Source: Taxawa tesnikishii (nom. ined.) (taxonomy: Eukaryota; Ascomycota; Dothideomycetes; Dothideales). From it: 64,000 nucleotides of DNA. A program made the position numbers and the translations under genes. The stretch lies in assembly GCA_030247885.1 (NCBI GenBank), contig JAPDRO010000030.1, forward strand, positions 1-64,000, given 5' to 3'. This document shows, one piece after another, positions 33,776-45,994 of this stretch. How positions within the stretch are numbered: position 1 is the first letter of the stretch; each line of letters starts with the position of its first letter. Under the pieces are notes generated by a model. That model saw nothing but the letters and a program-made list of their open reading frames with translations. It did no database searches and was not told the origin of the DNA.

Positions 33776-33810
33776 TTACTACTAATACCGCGATCCGGGA
33801 TTTCGTAACG
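33776..33810 (-). repeat. Right terminal inverted repeat of the 14.3-kb element
   Basis: Inverse of the left end; ends CCGGGATTTCGTAACG followed by the TA target duplication. The inner flank (about 33690-33775) has repeated AACGTAGT/AGCGTAGTA units, denser than at the left end. Confidence 0.93.
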
Positions 33811-33957
33811 TAAGTACTTAAGACTAGCGTTAATAACTAGATAATAAATAAACTTACTTTAAAGTAGTTAAAGTACTTTAACGCGTATATAAAGGCGCGT
33901 ACTATAAGCGTATATTACTTACTAATTATAGACGGCTATAAGAGTTATAGTAGTTAC
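33811..33957 (+). pseudogene. Fot1/pogo transposase, middle part
   Basis: Continues the transposase after the 14.3-kb insertion: LKYFNAYIKARTISVYYLLIIDGYKSY agrees with the family segment holding the second catalytic Asp (LLILDGHxSH); quoted in pieces, YFNAYIKARTI and LLIIDGYKSY. The Copia insertion cuts it at 33957. Confidence 0.85.
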
Positions 33958-34125
33958 TATTATAAGATAATAGCCGCCTAGTCCGAATAGATAATTATAT
34001 AACCTATTAAGCTAAGCGGGGAATTTCTTTATCTCTTAGCTACTATTATAAATAGCTTAATTAATTAATAAGTTACGGTTAGTTTTACTATATATTTAGT
34101 TATAGTTAAGTACTTAGTTTAACTA
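33958..34125 (+). repeat. Left LTR of the Copia element
   Basis: 168 bp, begins TATTATAAG, ends TTTAACTA; direct repeat of 39282-39449. The original TG...CA ends appear as TA...TA, as RIP would produce. Confidence 0.9.
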
Positions 34126-34189
34126 GTTATAAGCTCGAGTTTATAATAGCTTACTACTTAATTAAGTATAGTATATTTTATACTTAAAA

Positions 34190-34410
34190 GAGCTATAATA
34201 GGTAGTAAGACTAGTATAATTAATACTTATATTAGAAGGGCTACTATAAGTAGTAAGACTAATATAATTCCTATATATAGAAGGGCTACTAGAAGTAGTA
34301 AGACTACCTATAAAAGTATGCTAGTACTTAGAAGGGCTATAAGGTAGTAAGACTAAGTACTATAAAGTATAGTAACTAGAAGGGCTATAATAAGTAGTAA
34401 GACTAGTTAT
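34190..34410 (+). repeat. Tandem repeat in the Copia leader
   Basis: About five imperfect units of 45-60 bp, each with AGAAGGGCTA followed by GTAGTAAGACTA, in the leader between the left LTR and gag. Leader repeats are common in fungal LTR elements. Confidence 0.8.
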
Positions 34411-37400
34411 ACTAAGTAAAGCTCTTTATTATTATAAGCTTACTAAGTATTATAAAGCTTACCTTACTTCTATAAACACTAAAGTCTACTAACTTATTAC
34501 TTTCTCTTTTACGTTAATTTGATTCTACTATATTATTTTAATTTATATAAATAACTATAATAAGTTTAATAGACGAATTCTTTAGTAAGAGGAAGCTTAT
34601 TCCTATTCTTATAAGAAGGAATTTAGAGAGATAGTTTATACTTATAAGAGAGTAGTTAATAAGAGAAAACATTTAGTTTATTATTAGGAATAAATTAAAA
34701 GAGAAGGAAAGTATATAAACGATAACTTTATCTTTAACTTTAAGGGAAGAGTTTATAATAACTATATAGCTTCTTACCTTCTCGTCCTATATTTAAGTTA
34801 ATATAAAAGTTAAATACTAGATTATTATTTATATTAGTAAGGATAACTAAGACCGAATTAAGGACTTAGATATAGTTATAGCTAAATAAAAGGAGCTAAG
34901 GAACAAATACTTAGATAAGCTTTAAATAATAATAAGGTAGTACTTATAGGATTTTATTAACTATAAGATAGGCCTAGAAATAACTATAAATAAAGTATAG
35001 ACTTAACTAGCTAAGTTAAGTAAGAAGGTAGCTACTACTTAATTAAATATAGTAGCTATTAAGAAGCTAAGTAAGAGACTCTAGTAGCTACTTTAAGCTT
35101 TACTAAATAAATATACTATTATAAGGAATACTATTAATACTTAAATAAATCTACTAATTAAGAAGTTAATTCTTAAGCTCTAAGAGAAAGAAGCTTCTCT
35201 TAAGGCTAAGGCTAGCTAATTTACTCTTCTTACTAAAAGGTATTAACGATAAAAGACGTCTAATAAAAGGAGATTTTAGTTACTAAATTAAGCTAAGTAT
35301 TATCTTTATAATAGTAACTACTAGCTAAAAAACTACTCTTCTCTTAAAGATATAAGGACTATAATAAAGGATAAAAGGAAATAAAAGAAGTCTTAAGCTA
35401 AGCTAAAGAGGAGTAATAACGATATAATAGACTTAATTAATAAGCTCTATAAGGAGGTTATAAACTTAAAGTAAAAAGGATAAGTTTAAAGTAAAAAAGA
35501 GGAAATATAAAGCCTTTAAAGTTAAGGAAACTTTAACCTTAAGTAGATCCTAGACTATAGAGTTAAACTTATTAAGCTAAGATTAAGAGTCTATAGACCT
35601 TATTAAGGAGGTTACTTATTTCTCTAAGAAAGTAAGAAGTAAGGTTCCCTACTAAAGCTAGGCCTCTAATACTAGTATAAGTTTATATATAACTAATTAG
35701 CTCTAGTTATTTAAAGGACTACTTTAAGATATTTTAAGATAGAAAATTATAGTAGAAGGAAGAGTTTTATTCTTAAACTACTAAGGTATAGTAGAGATAA
35801 TAAATAAGGATAAAAACTCGATCCTTTTATTAAAGATATTTTATATTTCTAATCTTAGAGCTAACTTATTATTTAAAAGGAAGATATACGAGAGTAGACT
35901 TTATAAAACCTTCGACAAAGACGATATATACTTAAAAGATAAATAAGGAAATATCGTAGTAAAGGTAAGGTATAAAGGTAGTATTTATATTATAAATAAA
36001 ATTACTTCGCCGAATAATTAATATGCGTTTCGAGCTATATTAGGTACTTATTAAAGTTTTATTCTATTAAATTTACGAGATAAGATTACCTACTAATAAG
36101 TAGAATTTATATAGCTCTAAGAGCCGAGTAATTAGCTAGCTAATATACTCGAGGATTTACTAATAAAAGCTAAGGTAAATATTATATAGTTCCCGAAGTT
36201 ATATAAAGATCTAATAAATAGTCCCGAAAAGGTACTAGTAAAAGATATAGCCTAAAAGTAAAGATACTAACTATAGTATAAAAGGCTTACTTATCTTAGA
36301 GTTAAAAAGATTAGTAACTTATATAGAGTTATAATACTTATTAAATTAATCTAAATTAATAAAAGCTATTAATATAAGATTTATACGCTTACTAAGATTA
36401 GGAATAAGAAGGGACTTCTCTTAATAAGAAAGCTAAAGGTACTTAACTTAGTTTATATAAATATTTACGAACTATTCGAACTATTATAATAAGGGTATAT
36501 TATATTCCTTCTTATTATAAATAACTACTTAAGGAAAGCCTAGATTTATAGACTAAGGACTAGGGATAAAGCTCCTACTTACCTTTAGTAATAAAAGAAG
36601 AAGGCAAAACTCTAGGGTAAAGTTAAGCTTAAGGCTATTAAAAGTAATAATACTCCTAAGCTAAAGGAAGTCTTTTAAAAGTAAGAGAAATAAGAGGGAG
36701 TCTAACTATAGTTTACTATTACTTAAATGTCTTTATAAAATAGAGTTATTAAAAGAAGTAACTAGACTATAAAGTTTAATATAAGGGTAATACTTAAGGA
36801 CGTAAAACTATTAAATAAGTTCTAGTTCGAAGTAATATAAACTAATATTTACCTTAAAAACTTTATATCTAACGGACTAGTTATTAATAGTAGATAGCTT
36901 AGTCCTAAGGAAGCTTTTACTAGAATTACCCTATTAATCGACTATATTAAAGTCTAGAGTTATAAAGTTATTACTTATATAAACCTAAAATCCCTACCTT
37001 TATTCTTAAGATAAGATAAGTTAATAGATAGAAGTAAAGTTAAAGTCTTTATAAGTTATATTAAAGGTACTACTAAGTAATAAAAGCTCTAAGTATTAGA
37101 TATAAAAAGATAATTATAAGTAAAGTAGTTAAGTTCTTTAAGGATAAAAAGGAAAGGAATATTAAGCTTAATATACCCGTTAGATTTACTCTAAATATAG
37201 TACCTTAAAGGAAGCTAATTAGTAGACTAAGGAGGTAGCTAATAGAGCCTATACTAAGTATTTATAAGGATATACTATAGTAGGAGGAGCTTCCTAAGAC
37301 TATAGATTAAGAGGAGTCTTATATAACCTAGTAGGAAGAGTCTCTATTAAAAGAACTATAATAAGAGGAGCGAGAGATAGTTATTTTAACTTAACTAAAA

Positions 37401-39281
37401 ACCGTATTTTCTTACGTTAAGATTCCTACCCTAGTTTTACTAAAGAAAGTCTTCTCTTACGTCGAAATCCTAATACTTAAAAAATAAAAGGAAATCTCGA
37501 TAAAGACGAGTTAGAAATTAACTATAAGTTAACTAAGATTTTTAAGGCTCTTATAGCTCTACTTATAAAAGAAGGATAGAGTTAAGTTATTACTCTTTCT
37601 AGGGTTAATTAAGTAGAGGAAGAGTTCGCTTTTATAGTAAAAGGTAAGATAAATATCTTAATTTTACGAACTTATTTAAAAGCTATTTATAACCCTATTT
37701 AGGGAGAACTCTAAAAGGAAGCTATTAAGAAGAAGCTAAATACTTTGTAAGTAAACGTAACGTTTAAAATAGCTACCTTACTAAAGGGGTATAATATTAT
37801 ATTAAGTAAATAGGTTTTCAATACTAAGTTTAACTTAAATAAATCTCTAAATAAGCTAAAGGCTAGGCTAGTAGTAAGAGGATTCTCCTAGAAGTATAGT
37901 ATTAATTTTAAATATACTTTTACTCTTACTTTAAGGTATAATACCTTAAGAGTCTTCCTAGCTATTATTATAATCGAGGATCTAGAGTACTATTAAGTAG
38001 ACGTTAATAATACTTTTACTAAGTTATTCTTAAAGGAGGAAATTTATATAGTACTTCTACCTAGTATTAATCTCGCCCTTAGCTAAGTACTTAAGGTTCT
38101 TAGGAGTCTATATAGTCTTAAGTAAGTAGCGAGAGACTAGAACTAAAACTATATACTATAGCTTTAGAAGCTAGGCTTCGTTTAGAGCGAAGTAAACTCG
38201 TATCTTTTAATTTACTTAGAAAGGAAGATACTTCTCCTTATCTACGTAGATAATATCTAAGTAGTATATAAGGACATTAATAATATCCTATAGTTTAAAG
38301 AGGCTTTTACCTTTATCTTTAAGATTAAGGACCTAGGAGAAATTAACTTTATCCTTAAAGTAAGAATTATAAGAAATAGGGAAGCTAAAATAATTAAAAT
38401 AAACTAGTCTTATTATATTAAAGATATTTTTACCGAATATAATATAGAGAAAGATAAAGCTTACTTAGTAAAGGTACTATTAAATAGCTACGATATACTA
38501 AGACTAGCTAAACTCTAAGATATAAGGGTAAACTAAAGAGAGTACTAGTATCTAATTAGAAAGATAGTTTACCTTAGTATTCTAATAAGGCCTAATATTA
38601 CCTTTACCTTAAGTAGACTAAGCTAGTACCTTGTAAATCTAGTAGAGTTTTATACTAAGGTAGTTAAGGGAATCTTAAGGTACCTAAGATTAAATACTAA
38701 CTTAGTAATTATTCTAGGAGTATACTAAGACTAATATCTAACTAGCTTTTTTAACTCTAACTATATAATAGATAAACGAGATAAGATTTCTATTCTTAGT
38801 AATATATTTATACTCGAAGGAGAGTCGATTAATTAAATAAGTAAGAAGTAAAAGTTATTAGTAACTTCTACTATAAATACTAAATATATAGTAATATATA
38901 CTTACTTAAAGTAATTATAATAACTTATATTACTCTTAAGAAATATAGGCTATTAGTACCTTATTAGTAGCAACCCTTTTAAGCTAATAGTTTAAGAGGA
39001 GCTAAAGTTTACTATTAAATTACTTATTATACTTAAAGGAGATAATTAAACTACTTTCTCTCTTATTTAAGATATATATACTTATAATAGATTAAAGTAT
39101 ATCGATATAGCCTATTATTATATTAAAGATCTATATAAGAGGAAGAAGATTAATATTAACTTTATTAATATATAGGAGATAATTACTAACGACTTTATAA
39201 AGCCTCTTTAAAGTTAGTATTTCTAGAGGTTTATTAGTTAACTTAAACTATCTAAAGAGGACTAATCTAGCTAAGGAGGAG

Positions 39282-39449
39282 TATTATAAGATAATAGTCG
39301 CTTAGTCTAAATAGATAGTTATATAACTTATTAAGCTAAGCGAAGAATTTCTTTATTTCCTAGTTACCATTATAAATAGCTTAATTAATTAATAAGTTAT
39401 AGTTAGTTTTACTATATATTCGGTTATAGTTAAGTACTTAGTTTAACTA
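39282..39449 (+). repeat. Right LTR of the Copia element
   Basis: 168 bp direct repeat of 33958-34125, preceded by the purine run AAGGAGGAG (polypurine tract). Confidence 0.9.
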
Positions 39450-40336
39450 TTACGACTTTTATAACTACTATAAAAAATAAAAGATTATTATTCTTTATAT
39501 ACTTTTATACTTATCGTACTTATTATAGCTACTTAACGTAAGCTATTTTACCCCTTAAAGCGAGCGTATAACGTAGAGATTAATAGCTAGTTATAGTACT
39601 CTACTATATAAGTTAAGAAAGAGGCCTTCTTACTAGTCTTTTATATTACTTTTAATAAAGTAATTATAAAGGAAAATATCCTAGTAAGCTTTAAAGGCGC
39701 TAGTTTAGTTCCTTATAACTTAAAGTAAGTATTATTAAAGCTTAATATAGTACTTTATACGCTAATACTTATACTATTAGAAGTTACCTTATAAGAGTCT
39801 AAAATACTAGCTAACTTAAAGGAAATAAAGGCGTAAATAACGCTAGTTTATAAGTAGATATAACTATATAAAAATTTGCTTATTTTACCTCTCTTATAAG
39901 CTATAGATTTACTTACTAAAGGTATAGCTATTATAAGTTATAAATTAGAGTTATAAATAAGGAAATTATAGGTCTTTAGAAGTTAATTAAAGTATTAATA
40001 AAGTAACGTAGTTATAAAAGAAAGTATATTTAGATAGAGGAAAGCTTAATAGTAAGTAACGTATAAGATTTAATAGCTTAAAAGTATAGTAATAGTAAGG
40101 AGGATACTAAATAGTTTATAAAGAAAATACGCGCGTAAAAGTACTATAAATATTATAGTAAAACTAACTATAATATATATACTTATACTATAGAAATAGT
40201 AGATCTAAATAATAGTAATACTTCTAAATAGTACTATAAGCTAAAATGTCTTTTTATATAGTATTATAATATAGAAGTAATAGTCTATAATAGTTACAAT
40301 ATTAGTAAGGGATAGCTACTTAGTAATAAAATATAT
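39450..40336 (+). pseudogene. Fot1/pogo transposase C-terminal part and right TIR
   Basis: The transposase resumes after the Copia element: SYFTPLKRAYNVEI (family CFAPLKRAYG), KGASLVPYNLK (family GAGLVPYDPE) and a basic C-terminus. The last 75 bases are the right terminal inverted repeat. Stops are RIP-type. Confidence 0.85.
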
Positions 40337-40338
40337 TA

Positions 40339-40941
40339 TACTTAAGTTAAACTTATAAGAAATAAGTACTATAAAGACTATAGTAAAAGAAATAGCTAAT
40401 AATTTACTAGTTACGCGTAATAAAGAGCCTATTAGTAAATACTAAGTAAATAAGTTTAAGATATATACTAAGGAAGTTAAGCTTTAATATAGTCGTTTAT
40501 ACGATTATTAGTAAGCCTTAAATAGAGACGTATATATTATAACGCTTTAGTTTAAACTAGTTAAAAAGATAAAAAGAAGTATAATATCCTAAATAAAGAT
40601 ATATATAACTTTAATAAGATAGGCTTTATAATAAATATAATTAACGCTTAAATAGTCTTTATAGGCTCTAAGAAATAAAGTAATTTTAAAAGATATAACT
40701 AAGTAACTAGGAGTAAGTTATAATTATTTAAGGTATTTATATTACTAAGTAAACTATTTTACTTTTTATTATCTTTAGTAGTAAGGTTCTTATATTAAGC
40801 TAATATATAAACTTACCTTACGATTAAGTAATTAAGACTAGCGCTAATAACTAGGCGATAAATAAGCTTACTTTAAAGTAGTTAAAGTACTTTAATATAT
40901 ATATAAAGGTATATTAAGTAAGTATATACTACTTACTAATA
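40339..40941 (+). mobile_element. Second Fot1/pogo copy, left-truncated, with the empty target site
   Basis: Matches 18975-19465 and then 33811-33930 without interruption, so it is the same transposon family without the 14.3-kb insertion. The undisturbed site ACCTTACGATTAAGTA lies at about 40816-40831. The copy is cut at about 40941 by the LTR of a Gypsy fragment. Its first part is absent or lies left of the first Fot1 copy; I could not find it. Confidence 0.85.
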
Positions 40942-41572
40942 TAGTAAGAAAAACTTTATATTAAGTTAAGTTAAGACTATAAAAGGAAGTTATATAAGTA
41001 GTAATAGAAATAGTAGTAAATAATAAGATAATAATAAAACCTAAAATAAAGTAGTTATTAATTAAATAAATAACTATCTTATATATAAACTAAATAAGTA
41101 GAAAGTAAAGGTAACTTCTACGTAACTAATAACTTATAACTATCTAGTAGTTACTTTACTTTATACTTTCCTTTTTCCTTAAGTACTTATTCTTTAAGTA
41201 CTATATAGACCGTACTTATTATATGTCTCTAAGAGTTATATAATCTACTTATTTATTAAAGAAAGATAAGAGTAAAAGCTAATAAGAGTAATATAAATAA
41301 ATACTTTAGTTAAAATAAGTAGTTAAGATAAGACTCTTAGTTAGTATTTATATTAGAAACTCTATTATAAGGACTTTTACGAAAATTATTCTTATTAAAA
41401 ATATTTATTACTAATTCTTTTCCTTTACCTTTACTACTAGTATTCTTTTTAGAGCTCTCTTTTAAACTAATAGACTCTACTAGCTTATTATTCAAAGAAA
41501 CTTTACTATATCTTTACTTATAGTAATAATAAGACTTTATTAAATAGTATTAAGCCTTAGTATTTATAGTTA
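40942..41572 (-). mobile_element. Gypsy element fragment (LTR plus internal start)
   Basis: Begins with an LTR (about 40942-41165) of the same family as the Gypsy element at 52835-63987, followed by about 400 bp that match 53060-53465, the internal DNA next to that element's 3' LTR. A pogo-type element interrupts it at the TA at 41571-41572. The rest would lie beyond the window. Broken fossil; number of breaks not counted. Confidence 0.8.
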
Positions 41573-42164
41573 ACGTAAATTATAAGGAGGTTAACTAGGT
41601 AGGAAAATCGACTACTAAACTATTACCTCTTTCGCGTTAATTACTATTTACGTATTATAATAAGGATATAGTCCGAATTTAAGTTACTATATATATTTTT
41701 AAGTATTTCGTTTTACTCCTCCTTAACTATTTCTGTAATTAGACGCTTACGCGGTCGCTTACGTAGCTTTTTCTTCGCTATATTTACTTTCGCTTTCCTT
41801 ACTATTTTAAGTACTTTTTATATATTAAATATAAAGTTTCCTTTTAATATAACTTACTTACTCTTCTTTCTAAACTTTTAGGAATTAAGAAGTTCTTACT
41901 ACTCTTTAACTTACTTTTATAAAGTTATATTCTTACTATACGTTACTTTAAAAGCGCGAGTTATTTATTTTATATAGTACTTAACTAAAGAAGGAAGATT
42001 TTATATAGCCTAAATTACTAAGTTAAGTACTATATTTACTTTATAAAGTTTAGTACTATTTAAAGGAAAGTTATATAATAGCGAAAGGTCTAAATCGACT
42101 TATTATAAAGGTATATAAGGTTATAAGTCTATTATAGTTAGCTTTATAAGTAACTTATTAAGTA
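41573..42164. mobile_element. Pogo-type element C, left part
   Basis: Starts with the TIR ACGTAAATTATAAGG after TA and has the same sequence order as 43246-43840 and 44938-45535. It is interrupted at a TA by the next element (start 42165); the uninterrupted site is visible in the two other copies at about 43835 and 45515. RIP-mutated. Its coding sense would be on the minus strand. Confidence 0.75.
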
Positions 42165-43245
42165 ACGTAAACTATAAGGAAGCTAACTAAGTAAAAAAGC
42201 TAACTACTTAAACGCGACCCTTTTATCTTTAAATATTTCTATTATTAACTATAAGCGCTTTTATACTTAGTAAGCCGACTTATTTTAAAGCTAATATCTA
42301 GGATACTATTACTACTCTTAAAGAAAAGAAATATACCTTAATTTAATAAGTAGTTAGCGTATTTAAGATCCCTTATAATACTCTACGTAATTAAATAGTA
42401 GGATATAAATTACGCGCTATAGCGTATAAAATAAAGTAAATCCTCTTAAACGCGAAAGAAAAGATATTAATACGATAAATTATACGTCTTATACGTACTA
42501 GATTCCTCGCTTTACTCGCGTTAATTATATAAATAGTCGAAGAAGTTTAACGTAAATATATATAGTTATTAAAGACTTTATAATTATTCCCTTAACTAAT
42601 TAGTAAGAAGTAGCTCGACTACTTTAAGACTTATTATCCTAAGATCTTAAGTATTTAGACTTATTAAATTAAGAGCGCGTACTTTAATATAATAAGCTAT
42701 AACGTTATAAAGAGGTAATTTAATATAGTAATAAAGCTTTTTATAGAATATAACTACTCTTTAGAGTATATTTATAATATAAACGAGTTTAACTTTACTA
42801 TTAAAGTAAGCTAAATATTAAGAGTATTAGTTAATATACGCAAAGTATTTAGCTAAAAGGTAGTTATAAGCTATTAAGAGTAAATAATAGTAATCGAGTA
42901 TATAAGTACTACTAAAAAGCTATATTACCCTTAATTATCTTTAAGGCTAAATATACTAATATAGTATAAGTACTTATATATACGCCTTTAAACTAGAAGT
43001 TCTCGACTAGTAGTAGTAGCTAGACGTCTAATAGTTACGATTTATAGTAACTAACTATAATTTTTAAGTCCTTAACGTAACTTAATAACCTTATAATATA
43101 AAGAATATTAATTATAGATAGCTATAATAGCTATATAATAGCGAAAGTAATAGCCTTTTATATAGAGAATATAATCGACTTACTTATCTTATTACCTTAC
43201 TATTTATATATACTTTAGCTACTTAATATTAAGGTATTTATACTA
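42165..43245 (+). mobile_element. Pogo-type element D, left part with transposase
   Basis: Starts ACGTAAACTATAAGG at a TA. The plus strand reads as a pogo transposase: a psq-like DNA-binding start (FKIPYNTLRN), then YNINEFNFTI (family YNxDExGF) and later pieces, cut off by the next element at 43246. About 1.08 kb is present here. RIP-mutated. Confidence 0.75.
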
Positions 43246-44599
43246 ACGTAAACTACGGGAAGCTAGTTAAGTAAAGTAGTTAGTTACTTAACTTCTACTC
43301 TTTTAACTCTATTAATTATCTACGTACTATAACAATAATATAATTAGAATCTAAGTCGCTATATACGTTTTTAGGTACTTTATTACTATCGTCTTTAAGT
43401 ACTTCTTTAATTAGACGCTTACGTAGTTATTTACGTAGCTTTTTACTTAATAACTTTACTTTAATTACCTTTACTATTTCGAGTACTTCTTTTATATTAA
43501 ATATAAACTTCCCTTTTAATATAACTTACTTACTCTTCTTCTAAGTCTTTTATATATTAAGAAGCTTCTCTTATTCTTCTACTTATTTACGTAAAGTAAC
43601 GAGCTTACTATATATCGCTTTAAAAGCGTAAGTTATTTACTTTATATATTACTTTACTAGTAATAGAACGTTTTATATAGCCTTAATTATAAAAGTAAAA
43701 AGCGCGTTTACTTTACGTAGCTTAGTACTATTTAGTAGTAAGCTATTAAGTAGTAACAAGTCTAGATCTAGTTATTATAGTAGTATATATAGTTTTAAGT
43801 TTACTATAGTCGACTTTATAAGTAACTTATTAAGTACTATTATAGGGCTTAAAAGCTAGAAGCTAGTACCTCTCTATTTACTAAGAATATTATAAGTAGT
43901 AAGTACCTTAACTTTCGCGTATATATATATCTCTATTTATTTTATACGCGATATATAGTTAGAGTTAATTCGTAAGGTAGCGTTAGTTTCTAAAGCTAGC
44001 GTACGCTTTAGTAAAGTAGATATACTAATATCGAGTAGCTAGAGTATATATAAATAGTAAGGTAATAAAATAAGTAAGTCGATTATATTCTCTATATAAA
44101 AGGCTATTACTTTCGCTATTATATAGCTACTATAACTATCTATAATTAGTATTCTTCGTATTATAGAGTCTTTTAGTTATATTAAAAGCTCGAAAATAGT
44201 AATTAGTTACTAGAGACTATAACTATTAAATATTTAGTTACTACTACTAGTCGAGAACTTTTAGTTTAAAAGTATATATATAAGTACTTAAGTAGTATTA
44301 GTATACTTAGCCTTAAAGATAATTAAGGGTAATATAGCTTCCCTAGTAGCGCTTATATACTTAATTACTATTATTTACTTTTATTAGCTACTAATTTACT
44401 TTTAACTAAATACCTTATATATATTAATAAAAGGTTTAAATAATAACTTACTTTAACTATAAAGTTAAACTTATTTATATTATAAATATACTTTAGATAT
44501 TACTACGTTAAACTACCTCTTTATAATATTATAACTTATTATATTAAAGCGCGCGCTCTTAATTTAGTATATTTAAATACTTATAATCTTTAAATAATA
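43246..44599 (-). mobile_element. Pogo-type element E, left part
   Basis: Starts ACGTAAACTACGGG after TA at 43244-43245. Parts of 44020-44590 are the reverse complement of element D, so its transposase reads on the minus strand. Interrupted at 44600 by a fragment with Fot1-type ends (TA at 44598-44599). Confidence 0.75.
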
Positions 44600-44937
44600 A
44601 CGTATTTTATTACCGAGTAGTCTACTATTACTAAGTAGTCTACTCTTACTAATATCGCGACTATTATAAACTATTACCTCCGTACTATAATACTATATAA
44701 AGATATACTCTAGCTTATAATACTATTTAGAAGCGTTACTATTATTTATATTTACTATTTCTATAGTATAAGTACGTATATTATAGCTAGTCTTATTATA
44801 ACGTTTATAATACTTTTATACGCGTACTTTCTTTATAAGCTATTTAGTACCCTCCTTATTACTACTATTCTTTTTAGTTATTAAATCTTATACGTTACTT
44901 ACTATTAGGCTCTCCTTTATTTAAATAACGTAAACTA
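44600..44937 (-). mobile_element. Fot1-type element G, end portion
   Basis: Starts ACGTATTTTATTACC, the same TIR as the Fot1 copy at 18663, and continues as the reverse complement of that copy's C-terminal end (compare 44760-44800 with 40165-40205). It is therefore in opposite orientation. Interrupted by the next element at 44938. Confidence 0.75.
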
Positions 44938-45835
44938 CGAGGTAGTAAACTAAGTAGAGTAGTAAACTATTAAAATACTACTCTTTTAGCCTTAGCTACT
45001 ATTTACGTATTATAATAATAATATAGTTAGAATCTAAGTCGCTATATATATTTTTAGGTACTTTATTACTATCGTCTTTAAGTACTTCTTTAATTATACG
45101 CTTACGTAGTCATTTACGTAGCTTTTTACTTAATAACTTTACTTTAGTTACCTTTACTATCTCGAGTACTTCTTATATATTAAATATAAACCTTTCCTTT
45201 AATACGACTTACTTTCCCTTCTTTTAAGTCTTTTATATATTAAGAAGCTCCTACTACTCTTTTACTTACTTACGTAAAGTAACGTTCTTACTATATATCG
45301 CTTTAAAAGCGCGAGTTATTTACTTTATATAATACTTAATTAAAAAGAAACGTCCTAGGTAACTTTAATTGCTAACTTAAGTATTACGTTTACTTTACGT
45401 AACTTAGTACTATTTAAAAGAAAACTATCTAGTAGCGATAAGTCTAAATCGAGTTATTATAGAAGTATATAAGGTTATATATTTACTATAGTTAGCTTCG
45501 TAAGTAGCTTATTAAGTACTATTATAAGGCTTAAAAGTTAAAGACTAATACCCCTTTACTTACTAAGAATAATACTAGCCTTAAGAGCCTTCGCTCTTAC
45601 GCGGATATATATTTCTATCTATTTTATACGTAATATATAGCTAGAATCGACTCGTAAGGTAGCGTTAATCTCTAAGGTTAGCGCGTACTTTAGTAGCGTA
45701 AATACCCTAATATTAAGTAGCTAGAGTATATATAAATAGTATAGTAATAAGATAAGTAAGTTAATTATATTTTATATATAAAAAGCTATTACTTTCGCTA
45801 TTATATAACTACTATAGCCGTCTATAATTAGTATC
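44938..45835 (-). mobile_element. Pogo-type element F, left part
   Basis: Starts ACGTAAACTACGAGG after TA at 44936-44937. Same sequence order as element E. Interrupted by a Gypsy element between the two GTATC copies (45831-45835 and 52428-52432), resumes at 52433, is interrupted again at 52835, and probably resumes at 63988. Confidence 0.8.
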
Positions 45836-45994
45836 TATAAGGGTAGTTTATAGTAACGTATAAAATACTAGGACTTAGTAAATTATAGTAGAAACTAATT
45901 ATTATCTTCCTTTAAGAGAGCCTCGAGCTTCCTTATAAGTAGGACGAGTTCGCTTCATAGACGAGTCCTAGGCGTTACGTAACTACTTATAATA
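45836..45994 (-). repeat. 3' LTR of the first Gypsy element
   Basis: 159 bp, begins TATAAGGGTAG and ends TTATAATA on the plus strand; direct repeat of 52269-52427. The left flank is GTATC. Confidence 0.9.

Larger units (their letters stand above)
19466..33810 (+). mobile_element. 14.3-kb Plavaka-like TIR element with SNF2 helicase cargo
   Basis: A large DNA transposon. The ends are CGTTACGAAATCCCGGATCG at 19466 and its inverse at 33791-33810, perfect for 20 bases, with similarity for about 35. It is flanked by TA (19464-19465, 33811-33812). The second Fot1 copy at about 40816-40840 has the same host sequence without it, with a single TA. It carries at least three coding blocks: an unknown protein on the minus strand (about 22900-24000), a plus-strand SNF2-type helicase with a coiled-coil octapeptide repeat (about 26240-29560), and a plus-strand transposase (about 30600-33270) like Plavaka, a fungal group related to CACTA/KDZ elements. 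RIP has struck throughout, but more GC survives than in neighbouring elements. It is not virus-like: no capsid, polymerase or integrase features are seen. Confidence 0.88.
33958..39449 (+). mobile_element. Copia (Ty1-like) LTR retrotransposon fossil
   Basis: About 5.5 kb, flanked by two 168-bp LTRs (33958-34125, 39282-39449). A purine run lies just before the right LTR and a short shared flank, TTAC or (G/A)TTAC, marks the target duplication. The plus strand carries gag and pol remnants in order: integrase region (about 35800-37000) and Copia-type reverse transcriptase and RNase H (about 37750-39000). It is inserted in the Fot1 transposase. It is broken, with dozens of RIP-type breaks. The two LTRs differ mainly by transitions, so RIP and not simple ageing separates them and age cannot be told from it; it is younger than the Fot1 copy it split. 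Confidence 0.9.
18663..40336 (+). mobile_element. Fot1/pogo DNA transposon, split by two insertions
   Basis: Tc1/mariner-superfamily transposon of the fungal Fot1/pogo type. Its own sequence lies at 18663-19465, 33811-33957 and 39450-40336, about 1.84 kb in total, normal for the family. The left end ATGTATTTTATTACTA matches the right end at 40321-40336 as an inverted repeat, with a TA target duplication (18661-18662, 40337-40338). TIR similarity extends to about 70 bp. Into it went a 14.3-kb element at a TA (19466-33810) and a Copia element (33958-39449). The transposase frame is full of stop codons that look like former Q and W codons. Confidence 0.9.

Noticed and set aside
19466-33810. Starship-type or Polinton-type giant element
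   Set aside because: There is no sign of a tyrosine recombinase captain at one end, nor of polymerase or capsid genes; inverted ends with TA duplication and a Plavaka-like transposase fit a DNA transposon better.
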